Shown piece after piece: positions 33,346-41,344 of a stretch of 53,923 nucleotides of DNA. A program made the translations under genes and the position numbers. Where the stretch lies: NCBI GenBank assembly GCA_902806015.1, contig CADCUZ010000011.1:1-53923 (forward strand). Reading direction: 5' to 3'. The notes beneath the pieces were generated by a model. It was given only the letters and a program-made list of their open reading frames with translations. It was not told where the DNA came from and ran no database searches. The DNA comes from an uncultured Rubrobacteraceae bacterium. GTDB lineage: Bacteria > Actinomycetota > Rubrobacteria > Rubrobacterales > Rubrobacteraceae. The first letter of the stretch is position 1. Every line of letters starts with the position of its first letter.

Positions 33346-33801
33346 ATGGACGTACTGGTACTCATAGACAGGTTGGAAGAGTTGGTCGAGGACGCGCGGA
33401 GCTTCCCGGGCTTCGGCAATACGGCGATGGTCGACCGCGACGCCGCCTTCGACATCATCGACCAGATGCGCCAGACCATTCCCGAAGAGCTTAAGCAGGC
33501 GCGTTGGATCGTCAAGGAGCGTCAGGCGATGCTCGACGAGGCCCGCTCCGAGAGCGACCGCATCATCCGTAGCGCCCAGGACGAAGCCGAAAAGATCACC
33601 TCAGAAGAAGAGGTCCTCAAGCGCGCCGAGAAGCGCAGCGCGGAGATCATGGAAGACGCCCGCCGCCGCGAGCGCGAGATACGCCTGGGCGCCGAAGACT
33701 ACGCCGACGAGGTGCTCGCGAACCTCGAGGATAACCTCGGCAAGCTGCTCGAAGCAGTGCAGCGAGGCCGCTCGAAACTGCAGGGCGTCCAGGAACAGTA
33801 G
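33346..33801 (+). CDS. SepIVA-like (DivIVA-family) coiled-coil septum protein
   Basis: About 151 residues from ATG 33346 (TTG 33337 is also possible). The N-terminus (LIDRLEELVEDARSFPGF, then VDRDAAFDIIDQMRQTIPEE) followed by LKQARWIVKERQAMLDEARS and a long acidic/basic coiled coil is close to mycobacterial SepIVA. SepIVA is a cytoplasmic division factor linked to septal and membrane growth. In mycobacteria its gene sits beside DUF177 and rnc; here it sits beside DUF177 and rpmF, in the same larger neighbourhood as rnc. Assignment rests on this similarity and context. Confidence 0.78.
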   Translation: MDVLVLIDRLEELVEDARSFPGFGNTAMVDRDAAFDIIDQMRQTIPEELKQARWIVKERQAMLDEARSESDRIIRSAQDEAEKITSEEEVLKRAEKRSAEIMEDARRREREIRLGAEDYADEVLANLEDNLGKLLEAVQRGRSKLQGVQEQ

Positions 33802-33808
33802 CAAGCGG

Positions 33809-33814
33809 TACACT
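33809..33814 (+). promoter_or_regulatory. Candidate -10 element (TACACT) before the DUF177 gene
   Basis: TACACT ends 6 nt before the ATG at 33821; no Shine-Dalgarno lies between. The same hexamer precedes iscS (8637) and acpP (38503). An internal leaderless promoter for DUF177-rpmF-plsX is plausible. Confidence 0.35.
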
Positions 33815-33820
33815 AGCCTC

Positions 33821-34279
33821 ATGAGTAACCTTATCCCCCTCAGAAAGCCTGGAGCGGAGGTCGGAGAGAGGCATGACCTGCACGCCGACTTCGTCGTGGA
33901 CCCCTTCGACCTCTACGGCCGTCGCCACGAGGTAACGGTGGCCGAGGCCGACGTGAGCGTCACGAAGGTCTCGGATGGCCTGCACCTGGACCTCAAAGTT
34001 CGGGCAACGCTCGCCACTACCTGCGACAGGACGCTGGAGCCGACCGAGCTCGTGCTCGAGTTCGGCGACTCGGAGCTTCTGGCCGGCCCGGACGACCAGG
34101 AACTCGGCGTGGAGGACTGGACGCTGGACCTCGGGCGCTACGCCGGACGGTCTCTGCCGAACGAGGTCCCGATGCAGGTCTTCCGCGAGGGGACGCAGCC
34201 GGTGGGTACCGAGGAAGACAGGGATGAGATCGACCCGCGCTGGCGAGGCCTCGATGGATTATTCGCTTCCGGATTCTGA
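33821..34279 (+). CDS. DUF177 family protein (YceD/YlbN)
   Basis: 152 residues. Conserved small protein almost always encoded next to rpmF and linked in plants and bacteria to 23S rRNA accumulation. Here a Cys lies in LATTCDRTLEPTELVLEFG, and the C-terminal half has ELGVEDWTLDLGRYAG and a terminal DPRWRGLDGLF, which match the family's end motif. Precedes rpmF by 30 nt, the classical order. No zinc pair is present, only a single Cys. Confidence 0.88.
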   Translation: MSNLIPLRKPGAEVGERHDLHADFVVDPFDLYGRRHEVTVAEADVSVTKVSDGLHLDLKVRATLATTCDRTLEPTELVLEFGDSELLAGPDDQELGVEDWTLDLGRYAGRSLPNEVPMQVFREGTQPVGTEEDRDEIDPRWRGLDGLFASGF

Positions 34280-34309
34280 GGGACCCAGTAACCAATAGGA
34301 GGTAACATC

Positions 34310-34495
34310 ATGGCCGTACCGAAGAAAAAGACGTCCAAGGCGCGTAAGAACCAGCGTCGCGCCCACCACGCGCTGACCGAACCTGGCCTCCAGTCGTGCC
34401 CCAACTGCGGTGAGCCGCACCTCTCGCACCGCGTCTGCCAGAACTGCGGGTACTACAAGGGCCGCACCGCGGTCGCCGTAGAGGCAGCCGAGTAA
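34310..34495 (+). CDS. rpmF: 50S ribosomal protein L32
   Basis: 61 residues from ATG 34310 behind AGGAGGT. N-terminus [20 protein letters not shown] is diagnostic, and the zinc ribbon is intact ([20 protein letters not shown], two CxxC pairs). Sits between DUF177 and plsX, as in many bacteria. Confidence 0.97.
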   Translation: MAVPKKKTSKARKNQRRAHHALTEPGLQSCPNCGEPHLSHRVCQNCGYYKGRTAVAVEAAE

Positions 34496-34520
34496 CCCGC
34501 CCCTTCCACCGGGCGGATCG

Positions 34521-35531
34521 GTGCGCTTAGCGGTAGACGCCCTCGGCGGCGACAACGCCCCCGGAGAGGTGGTCGCCGGGGCGCTCGAGGCCGCCAGGCG
34601 TCTTCCAGCCGACGAGGTGTACCTGGTCGGTAGGCGCGAAGAGATCGAAGGTTCCGTGGGCGGGGATCTCCCACCCAACGTCTCCGTCTCCCCGGCGGGC
34701 GGAACCATAAAGATGGACGAAGAGCCGGCCGCAGCTCTTCGGGCGCGGCCGGACGCGAGCGTCGCGGTCGCGGCGACGATGGTCCGCGCCGGGAAGGCTG
34801 ACGCCTTTTTCTCCGCCGGGAGCACGGGGGCCACGGTCGCCGCCGCGCTGTTGCGGCTGGGCCGCCTGGAAGGCTGCCGCAGACCCGCCATAGCGACCGT
34901 TCTGCCCTTTCGAAGCCCGGTGTTGTTGCTGGACGCCGGGGCGACGACGATGTGCCGGCCGCAAGACCTGCTCAATTTCGCTATTCTTGGCGGCGTGTTC
35001 GCCGAGAGATTTTTTGAGCTGGGAGGGAGGGCCAGGGTAGGCCTCATCAATGTCGGCGAGGAGCCCGGCAAGGGGACCGACCTCGTTAGGGAGGCCCACG
35101 GCCTCGTCGCCGCTTCCGGCCTGCGCTTCGTCGGCAACGTCGAGGGCAGACACATAGGTGACGGTGTGGCCGACGTGCTCGTGACGGACGGCTTCACGGG
35201 CAACGTAGTGCTAAAGACCGCCGAAGGGGTCGCCCGCGAGGTGCTTGGCATGGTCCGCTCCGCGGTTACGGGGAGCCCGGCCGGGAGGCTCGCGGGCGCG
35301 GTCCTCGGGCCCCGCCTCAGGGGCGTTCGGGACGGGGTCGACCCGGAGAATTACGGGGGCTCGTTCCTGCTTGGTGTTCGCGGGCCGGTCGTGATCGGGC
35401 ACGGCAACTCCCGCGCCAGAGGCGTCGAGAACGCCTTGCTCGGCATCTCTCGTTCGGGCGCGGGATTGACGCGGGAGATGCAGAACGCCCTCCTCTCGAC
35501 CCCCGCGCGGACCGCCGGGGGGCCCGCGTGA
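34521..35531 (+). CDS. plsX: Phosphate acyltransferase PlsX
   Basis: Converts acyl-ACP to acyl-phosphate, the donor for PlsY. 336 residues from GTG 34521. Conserved: [98 protein letters not shown] and [12 protein letters not shown]. It heads the fatty acid cluster. FakA, encoded about 5 kb upstream, makes the same acyl-phosphate intermediate from free fatty acids. Confidence 0.96.
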   Translation: MRLAVDALGGDNAPGEVVAGALEAARRLPADEVYLVGRREEIEGSVGGDLPPNVSVSPAGGTIKMDEEPAAALRARPDASVAVAATMVRAGKADAFFSAGSTGATVAAALLRLGRLEGCRRPAIATVLPFRSPVLLLDAGATTMCRPQDLLNFAILGGVFAERFFELGGRARVGLINVGEEPGKGTDLVREAHGLVAASGLRFVGNVEGRHIGDGVADVLVTDGFTGNVVLKTAEGVAREVLGMVRSAVTGSPAGRLAGAVLGPRLRGVRDGVDPENYGGSFLLGVRGPVVIGHGNSRARGVENALLGISRSGAGLTREMQNALLSTPARTAGGPA

Positions 35532-36475
35532 ACGGGCGGCCCACGGGAAGAATAATCGGTGTCGGTCGGGCGCTGGGCGGGCGGGTCGTGACGAACAAAG
35601 ACCTTGAAGGTCTCCTCGACACGACGGACGACTGGATCTCCTCGCGCACCGGCATCCACGAGCGCAGGTTCGTCGAGGGCGACGAAACGTGCGCGACGCT
35701 CGCCATTGGGGCCGCGCAAAATGCCCTCGTGCACGCCGGGGTGGAGGGCGACTCCATCGACCTCGTGATCTGCGGCACCTCGACCGCCCCCGAATCCATG
35801 CCCTCCGTGGCGTGCCTGGTGGGAAAGGAGGTCGGGGCCACGGGCGTCGGCGCGATTGACCTCTCCGCGGCCTGCTCCGGCTTCTCTTACGCCGCGTCGG
35901 TCGCGACTGCAATGATCCAGGCGGGCTCCGCTGGCAGGGTCCTCCTTATAGGCGCGGACGCCATGAGCACGGTCGTGGATCAGAGCGACAGGTCGACCGC
36001 GGTCCTATTCGGTGATGGCGCGGGCGCGGTCGTCCTCGACGCGGGCGACGGCGAGTCCGGCTTCGTGGACCACATCCTCGGCGCCGACGGCCGCGGCGCC
36101 CCCCTTGGCCGCGCCGGCCAGCCGGGCGACGAGAACAAGCTCTACCAGAACGGCCGCGAGGTCTTCAAGTTCGCCGTGCGTATACTCCCGGACATGTTCG
36201 AGAAGCTCCTCTCTCGCAACGACCTGACCTCCGACGACGTCCAATACGTCATCCCCCATCAGGCAAATGCACGCATAATAAACGCTGCGGCGAAGAGGAT
36301 GGCTCTGCCGGGGGATAGGATCGTGGTGAATCTCGACAGGTTCGGGAACACCTCAGCGGCGAGCATCCCACTCTCGTATCCTGACATTTTCGATGAGATG
36401 GAGCGCGGGAAGTACATTGTCACCGTCGGGTTCGGGTTCGGCCTTACGTGGGCGGCAAACCTGTACAGGATCTAG
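35528..36475 (+). CDS. fabH: Beta-ketoacyl-ACP synthase III
   Basis: Starts type II fatty acid synthesis by condensing an acyl-CoA primer with malonyl-ACP. 315 residues; GTG 35528 overlaps the plsX stop (GTGA). Catalytic triad: Cys in [12 protein letters not shown], His in [11 protein letters not shown], Asn in [13 protein letters not shown]. Other motifs: [17 protein letters not shown] near the N-terminus and [15 protein letters not shown] at the end. FabH selects the primer and so decides branched versus straight chains; this cannot be predicted safely here. Confidence 0.96.
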   Translation: MNGRPTGRIIGVGRALGGRVVTNKDLEGLLDTTDDWISSRTGIHERRFVEGDETCATLAIGAAQNALVHAGVEGDSIDLVICGTSTAPESMPSVACLVGKEVGATGVGAIDLSAACSGFSYAASVATAMIQAGSAGRVLLIGADAMSTVVDQSDRSTAVLFGDGAGAVVLDAGDGESGFVDHILGADGRGAPLGRAGQPGDENKLYQNGREVFKFAVRILPDMFEKLLSRNDLTSDDVQYVIPHQANARIINAAAKRMALPGDRIVVNLDRFGNTSAASIPLSYPDIFDEMERGKYIVTVGFGFGLTWAANLYRI

Positions 36476-36481
36476 CATAGC

Positions 36482-37300
36482 ATGGCGCGGAAGCGGGCGG
36501 TGACCTTCCCCGGCCAGGGGACCACGGGCGGTGAGGTCTCTGGCGCGATCGCGGAGGCCCTGCGGCGGCGCGTGGGCAGCGGCGAGCCGCCGTACCAGCT
36601 CGCCGTTTTTGCGAGCTCCGTGGACCTGTTCTACCGGCTGCGGGACTCCGGGGTGGAGCCCGACTTCGTGGCTGGGCACTCTTTAGGCGAGTACGCGGCG
36701 GCACACGCGGCCGGGTCTCTGAGGCTCGAAGACGGCGTCAGGCTGGTGGCCGAGCGGGACCGGCTCATGACGGAGGCGTCGGAGAAAACGCCGGGGGGTA
36801 TGGTCGCCGTGATTGGGGCGGACCCCGCGGAGGTCGAGCGCGCCGTCGGCGGGGCGGAGGGGATCGTGGTCGCTGCCAACTTCAACACGCCTCGCCAGAC
36901 GGTTCTCTCCGGTGAAAAAGCGGCGCTGGAAGGCGTGGTGGGGGAGATCAAAGGCAGGAAGGTCCCGCTCAGAGTGGCAGGCGCGTTCCACTCCCCGCTC
37001 ATGGAGGGGGCCGCGGCGCGGATGGAGGAGTTGCTGGCAAGCGTCGGGTTTGCGGAGCCGGAGGTCCCGATGGTCGGGGCAGCCGGCGGGGAGGTGCTAC
37101 GTACGGCGCGGGCGGTTCGGGCCGCGCTGCGCGACCAGATGCTCTTGCCGGTGCGGTGGGCCGCTGTGATGGAGCGGTTCTTTGAGATGGGCGTGGGCGA
37201 AATTTTCGAGGCCGGGGAGGACGGGACTTTGACGCGGATGCTGCGAGACTTTAAGAAGAGTGACGTCAAGGGCATAGCGCCGAAGGAGGCGCTATCCTGA
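36482..37300 (+). CDS. fabD: Malonyl-CoA:ACP transacylase, compact form
   Basis: Loads malonate onto ACP. 272 residues, shorter than the usual 300-315. Active site is complete: FPGQG (oxyanion), GHSLGEYAA (Ser nucleophile), Arg in [13 protein letters not shown], His in [11 protein letters not shown]. The shortening lies between the PGQG and GHSLGE motifs, about 52 residues apart where about 80 is usual, so part of the small helical region is missing. ATG 36482 follows fabH by 6 nt. Its stop overlaps the fabZ start codon CTG. Confidence 0.93.
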   Translation: MARKRAVTFPGQGTTGGEVSGAIAEALRRRVGSGEPPYQLAVFASSVDLFYRLRDSGVEPDFVAGHSLGEYAAAHAAGSLRLEDGVRLVAERDRLMTEASEKTPGGMVAVIGADPAEVERAVGGAEGIVVAANFNTPRQTVLSGEKAALEGVVGEIKGRKVPLRVAGAFHSPLMEGAAARMEELLASVGFAEPEVPMVGAAGGEVLRTARAVRAALRDQMLLPVRWAAVMERFFEMGVGEIFEAGEDGTLTRMLRDFKKSDVKGIAPKEALS

Positions 37301-37746
37301 GGGCGCCGCTGGGCCCGGTCGCAATTCGGGGCCTTATCCCCCACAGGTACCCGTTCCTGCTCGTCGACAGGATCGAGGAGCTGGAGCCGGGCGTGCGGGC
37401 CGTCGGCGTCAAGAACGTCACCCAGAACGAACCCTTCTTCCAGGGGCATTTCCCGGACTATCCCGTGATGCCCGGTGTGCTCATCATCGAGGCGATGGCA
37501 CAGGTCGGGGCCGTTGGCATCATGGCCGGCGGTGAGCACCGGGAGAAGCTTGCCCTCTTCGCCGGCATCGACGGCGTCCGGTTCCGCCGGCAGGTTTTGC
37601 CTGGGGACGTCTTGCGGATGGAGGTGGAGATAGTCCGCCTCAAGGGCGCCGTGGGTCGAGGCAAGGGGAAAGCTACCGTGAACGGCGAGCGGGTCTGCGA
37701 GGCGGAGCTGATGTTCGCCTTTACGGCTAAGGGGAACGTCCATTGA
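37297..37746 (+). CDS. fabZ: 3-hydroxyacyl-ACP dehydratase FabZ, CTG start
   Basis: Hot-dog-fold dehydratase of fatty acid elongation. From CTG 37297 it has 149 residues, the family's normal length. The catalytic His is in [18 protein letters not shown], and the Glu lies in [18 protein letters not shown]. The His segment is upstream of GTG 37393, the first ATG/GTG/TTG in this frame; the frame is closed by TGA at 37261 and contains no standard start in between. AGGAGG at 37284-37289 is 7 nt before CTG 37297, which overlaps the fabD stop as CTGA. The start is therefore almost certainly CTG. Confidence 0.95.
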   Translation: MRAPLGPVAIRGLIPHRYPFLLVDRIEELEPGVRAVGVKNVTQNEPFFQGHFPDYPVMPGVLIIEAMAQVGAVGIMAGGEHREKLALFAGIDGVRFRRQVLPGDVLRMEVEIVRLKGAVGRGKGKATVNGERVCEAELMFAFTAKGNVH

Positions 37747-38489
37747 TTGCCGAGGGAAGGGTCGCCGTCGTGACGGGCGGCGGACGCGGCATAGGGCGGG
37801 CGATAGCGATCAAGCTGGCCTCCGAGGGAGCAAACCTCGCCATCTCCTACCGCTCCAACGACGTGGCGGCCGAGGAGGCGGCGGACACTGTGCGCGAGGT
37901 GGGCCGCCGGTGCGAGCTCTTCAAGGGCGACGTGGCCGACCCCGACGACGTGAAGAGGTTGTTCGATGGGGTGGGCGAGGCTTTCGGTCGGGTGGATATC
38001 CTGGTCAACAACGCGGGCGTGACGCGCGACAATTTGATGATGCGCATGAAAGAAGATGAGTTCGACGAGGTGTTGCGTACCAACCTCAAGGGGACCTACT
38101 TGTGCACACGGGCGGCTATGCGGCCGATGGTGCGGGCGAGGTGGGGCAGGATCGTAAACGTCTCCTCCGTCGTGGGGCTCGTCGGGAACGCGGGGCAGGC
38201 GAACTACGCCGCCTCCAAGGCCGGTATCATCGGCTTCACCAAGAGCGTCGCGCGGGAGGTCGCCCAGAGGGGCATTACCGCGAACGTGGTGGCGCCAGGT
38301 TACGTAGAGACGGAGCTCACCGGAGGTTTGCCTGAGGGGATCAAGGACCAAATCCGGGATCAAGTGCCGAACGGACGGTTCGGGGAACCCAAGGAGATCG
38401 CCGACGCCGTCGCGTTTCTCGTCTCGGAGGGCGCGGGATACGTCACCGGGCAGACGCTGGCGGTGGACGGCGGGATGACTATGCAGTAG
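37743..38489 (+). CDS. fabG: 3-oxoacyl-ACP reductase FabG
   Basis: NADPH-dependent reductase of fatty acid elongation, short-chain dehydrogenase fold, 248 residues. TTG 37743 overlaps the fabZ stop (TTGA). Nucleotide site [31 protein letters not shown]; catalytic Ser/Tyr/Lys in [32 protein letters not shown]-terminal [16 protein letters not shown]. Confidence 0.97.
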   Translation: MIAEGRVAVVTGGGRGIGRAIAIKLASEGANLAISYRSNDVAAEEAADTVREVGRRCELFKGDVADPDDVKRLFDGVGEAFGRVDILVNNAGVTRDNLMMRMKEDEFDEVLRTNLKGTYLCTRAAMRPMVRARWGRIVNVSSVVGLVGNAGQANYAASKAGIIGFTKSVAREVAQRGITANVVAPGYVETELTGGLPEGIKDQIRDQVPNGRFGEPKEIADAVAFLVSEGAGYVTGQTLAVDGGMTMQ

Positions 38490-38502
38490 CGGACCAAACG
38501 TT

Positions 38503-38508
38503 TACACT
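38503..38508 (+). promoter_or_regulatory. Candidate -10 element (TACACT) before acpP
   Basis: TACACT lies about 58 nt upstream of the acpP start, between fabG and acpP, the widest gap of the fatty acid cluster (77 nt). The -35 position (TATGCA) is weak. A separate promoter would allow the extra ACP synthesis that cells need. Confidence 0.35.
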
Positions 38509-38566
38509 ACGCGCTATCCTGAAAAGGGTACGTGCCGACTGATAAAGCCAGAGAGGAGAAGCGGTT

Positions 38567-38812
38567 TTGGATCGCGAAGAGATTCTGTCCAAGATTCAGG
38601 AGATAACGGCCGACAGGCTGGGGGTGGACGAGGGCGACGTGACGCCCGACGCCTCCTTCCGCGAGGATTTGGAGGCCGACTCGCTCGACCTCGTGGAGCT
38701 CATTATGGAGCTAGAGGAGCAGTTCGGGTTGGAGATACCGGACGAAGAGGTCGAGAAAATCACCACGGTCGAAGAGGCCGTGGATTACGTCGACCAGCAC
38801 CGGGCGGCGTGA
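38567..38812 (+). CDS. acpP: Acyl carrier protein
   Basis: 81 residues, acidic four-helix carrier. The phosphopantetheine Ser is in [20 protein letters not shown] (DSL motif). TTG 38567 follows GAGAGGAGAAG, a strong ribosome site. Its stop overlaps the GTG of fabF. Confidence 0.97.
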   Translation: MDREEILSKIQEITADRLGVDEGDVTPDASFREDLEADSLDLVELIMELEEQFGLEIPDEEVEKITTVEEAVDYVDQHRAA

Positions 38813-40065
38813 CGGAGTCGCCGACAAGCGGCAGGGGCCGCGCCCTCATCACGGGCGCGGGGGCGGTGACGCCCCTCGGTACCGGCGTCGAGAACTTCTG
38901 GGACGCCGCCTTGCACGGGAAGAGCGGTATCGGTCCCATCACGCTTTTCGACGCCTCCCCGTTCCCCTCGCGCATAGCCGGCGAGTGCACCGACTTCGAC
39001 CCGACGGACTTTATGAGCAAGAAGCAAGCCCGCCGGATGGACCGCTTCGCCCAGTTCGGGGTGGCCGCGGGTCTCGAGGCCGCGGAGAGCGCGGGTGTGG
39101 GGGACGTGATTCGGGAGACCCCGGAGCGTGTCGCCATCGTGCTTGGTACCGGCATCGGCGGCCTCTCCACCTGGGAACGCGAGTACAAGGTTCTCGCGGA
39201 ACGCGGCCCCGGGAGGGTGAGCCCGTTCCTTATCACGATGATGGTCCCGAACATGGCCGCGGGTCAGCTCGCCATCCTCCTCGGTGCGACCGGACCGAGC
39301 CAGTGCCCGGTGCTCGCGTGCGCCACCGGCGGTGAGGCGATAGCCGAAGGGTTGGAGTTGATCCGCCGCGGTGACGCGGACGTCGTCATAGCAGGCTCTT
39401 CGGAGGCCCCGATCACGCCCTTGAGTATGTCCGGCTTCTGCGCGATACGCGCCGTGAGCCGCTACAACGGAGACCCTGCCCACGCGAGTCGCCCGTTCGA
39501 CGAAGGACGTGACGGCTTCGTGATGAGCGAGGGCGCGGGAGCGGTGGTCCTCGAGAGCGAAGAGCACGCGGCCAGGCGCGGCGTCGAGCCGATAGCGGCC
39601 GTTTCGGGCTATGGCCGCACGACCGACGCCTACCACGTCACCGCCCCCGACGTGCAGGGCCGAGGCGTGGAGCGCGCGATGCTGCGGGCCCTCGAAGACT
39701 CCGGGCTCACCGCCGGAGAGGTAGGGCACGTCAACGCCCACGCGACCGCGACCCCGACAGGCGACGGGCCCGAGACTAAGGCGATCTCGCGGGTCATGCC
39801 CCACGCCCGTGTGTCTGGGACGAAATCTATGACGGGCCACTCCTTCGGGGCGGTCGGCGCCACCGAGGGGATCATGTGCGCCCTAGCCCTCAAGCAGAAG
39901 CTGCTGCCGCCAACCATCAATGTGGACAACCTAGCGCAGGACTGCGAGGAGCTGAACTACGTCTTGGGGGAGGCGGCCCAGAAGCCGGATCTGAAGGCGG
40001 CGATCTCGAACTCGATGGGTTTCGGTGGCCACAACGTCGTGGTCGCGTTCACAAGTGTAGAATAG
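38809..40065 (+). CDS. fabF: Beta-ketoacyl-ACP synthase II
   Basis: Elongating condensing enzyme, 418 residues from GTG 38809 (GTGA overlap with acpP). Catalytic Cys in [14 protein letters not shown], first His in [16 protein letters not shown], second His in [16 protein letters not shown], Lys in GTKSMTGH. The Ala in NAHATAT replaces the Gly seen in most FabF proteins. Ends with [15 protein letters not shown]. Completes a plsX-to-fabF set; no enoyl-ACP reductase gene is present in this window. Confidence 0.95.
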   Translation: MTESPTSGRGRALITGAGAVTPLGTGVENFWDAALHGKSGIGPITLFDASPFPSRIAGECTDFDPTDFMSKKQARRMDRFAQFGVAAGLEAAESAGVGDVIRETPERVAIVLGTGIGGLSTWEREYKVLAERGPGRVSPFLITMMVPNMAAGQLAILLGATGPSQCPVLACATGGEAIAEGLELIRRGDADVVIAGSSEAPITPLSMSGFCAIRAVSRYNGDPAHASRPFDEGRDGFVMSEGAGAVVLESEEHAARRGVEPIAAVSGYGRTTDAYHVTAPDVQGRGVERAMLRALEDSGLTAGEVGHVNAHATATPTGDGPETKAISRVMPHARVSGTKSMTGHSFGAVGATEGIMCALALKQKLLPPTINVDNLAQDCEELNYVLGEAAQKPDLKAAISNSMGFGGHNVVVAFTSVE

Positions 40066-40073
40066 AGAGCATT

Positions 40074-40733
40074 ATGTCTATAAGAGACCTCATAGCGACT
40101 CTGCCAGAGCCACTGAGGCTGCGTTCGCTCACCCACCCCAGCGTGGCGGACCCTTACGAATCGAACGGACGCCTTGAATTTCTCGGCGACTCGGTACTCA
40201 ACAACCGGGTCGCCGAACTCGTCTTCCACGGCTACCCGGAGTTTCTCGAAGGCGACCTGACCCGCATCCGGGCTCACCTCGTCAGAAAGTCGTTCCTGGC
40301 GACCGTAGGTCGGCGCGAGGGGCTGGAGGAGATCATAGAGAGCTCCGTCATCAACGATTCGGTCGTCGCGGACACCGTCGAGGCCATTATAGGCGCGGCC
40401 TACCTCATAGACAGGGACCTCGTTCTCCGCACGGTAGACAAGATATTCAACCCCTCAGAGGTGGACACGGACGAGCTTCGCGACTGGAAGACCCTACTGC
40501 AGGAGACGCTGCAGGCGGACGGCCTCCGACCTACATACCGCGTCATCTCCAAACAGGGGCCGGCCCACCGCCCGAGTTTCGCATCCGGCGTCTCCGTGGA
40601 GGGCCGGGAGGTCGCGACCGGCGACGGACCCTCCATCAAGGAGAGCGAGCAGGCTGCCGCCCGCGCCGCGCTCGAGATCCTCGGCATCCGCCCCGTCAAA
40701 AGGCCCGCCGTCGAGGTGCACGTGGGCGCTTAG
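40074..40733 (+). CDS. rnc: Ribonuclease III
   Basis: Cleaves double-stranded RNA in rRNA maturation and mRNA decay. 219 residues from ATG 40074. The catalytic domain has the signature NGRLEFLGDSVLNN and VADTVEAIIGAAYL (acidic metal ligands). The double-stranded RNA-binding domain follows (DWKTLLQETLQADGL, then ESEQAAARAALEIL). A TAGAAT hexamer lies at 40058-40063, 10 nt upstream of the ATG, and only a weak GAGAG serves as ribosome site. The acpP-fabF-rnc-smc-ftsY order is ancestral, but fpg, which follows rnc in mycobacteria, is absent. Confidence 0.95.
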   Translation: MSIRDLIATLPEPLRLRSLTHPSVADPYESNGRLEFLGDSVLNNRVAELVFHGYPEFLEGDLTRIRAHLVRKSFLATVGRREGLEEIIESSVINDSVVADTVEAIIGAAYLIDRDLVLRTVDKIFNPSEVDTDELRDWKTLLQETLQADGLRPTYRVISKQGPAHRPSFASGVSVEGREVATGDGPSIKESEQAAARAALEILGIRPVKRPAVEVHVGA

Positions 40734-40759
40734 CGCTGGCACGCCCGGCCGGAGCTTTT

Positions 40760-41176
40760 TTACCTGATCGCACCGTGGGGCAGCAGGGCGCGCACGCCTT
40801 GCGACTCGTTAACCACCTGCGTGAGGCGAAGGTCGACCGTCACGCTCGCCAGCGCGAGGGCCCGGTGACCGTCCAGGCCGAGCAGCTCGCCCATGAGGTC
40901 AAGCATCCCGTCGACGGCAATGAACATCGCCTCTTCAAGATCGCGATGGAAGCCAAAGTTCAGCCAGCCGGCGTCGGGCAGGCCGGCGTCGGTTAGCGCG
41001 CGCGGTCCCCGCAGGCGCACGTCGCGGCGCAGGCCAAAAGCGAGCTTAACGCGCTCCATCGGGCACTCTGTGGCCGTCTCGCGCACCTCGCCGCCCCGTC
41101 TGGCCGCGTGCCCGTCGCCCATAGAGAACAAGGCTCCGGGCACGGCGACGGGTAGGAAGAGGGAGGCGCTCCGCAC
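40760..41176 (-). pseudogene. Acetamidase/formamidase remnant (C-terminal part only)
   Basis: FmdA/AmdA enzymes hydrolyse short amides and are about 300 residues. Only the last 135 or so are readable: VPGALFSMGDGHAARRGGE, TATECPMERVKLAF, FGFHRDLEEAMFIAVDGML, LASVTVDLRLTQVVN and SQGVRALLPHGAI. No N-terminal half follows upstream on the minus strand before smc, where the sequence turns into a different frame without family motifs. The remnant's own frame is clean, so the loss was a truncation rather than a series of point mutations. Confidence 0.82.
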
Positions 41177-41329
41177 GAGCGATGTGGTATCTCATCACGC
41201 GGCTCCTCCCTAGAATGTTCGCCCTTCGGCCCCTGTCGCCAGTGTGGACGCGGATCGGGTGGATCGCCGACCGCACTATGACAACGCATTTGCTGCACTT
41301 TTCCACGTGCTTTGCGGGCCGAAGTTGCG

Positions 41330-41335
41330 TAGAAT
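41330..41335 (+). promoter_or_regulatory. Candidate -10 element (TAGAAT) of a leaderless smc transcript
   Basis: TAGAAT ends 9 nt before the smc GTG at 41345 and the spacer (GCGCGTTCA) has no Shine-Dalgarno. TGCTTT at 41308-41313 could be a weak -35 with a 16-bp spacer. Confidence 0.4.
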
Positions 41336-41344
41336 GCGCGTTCA

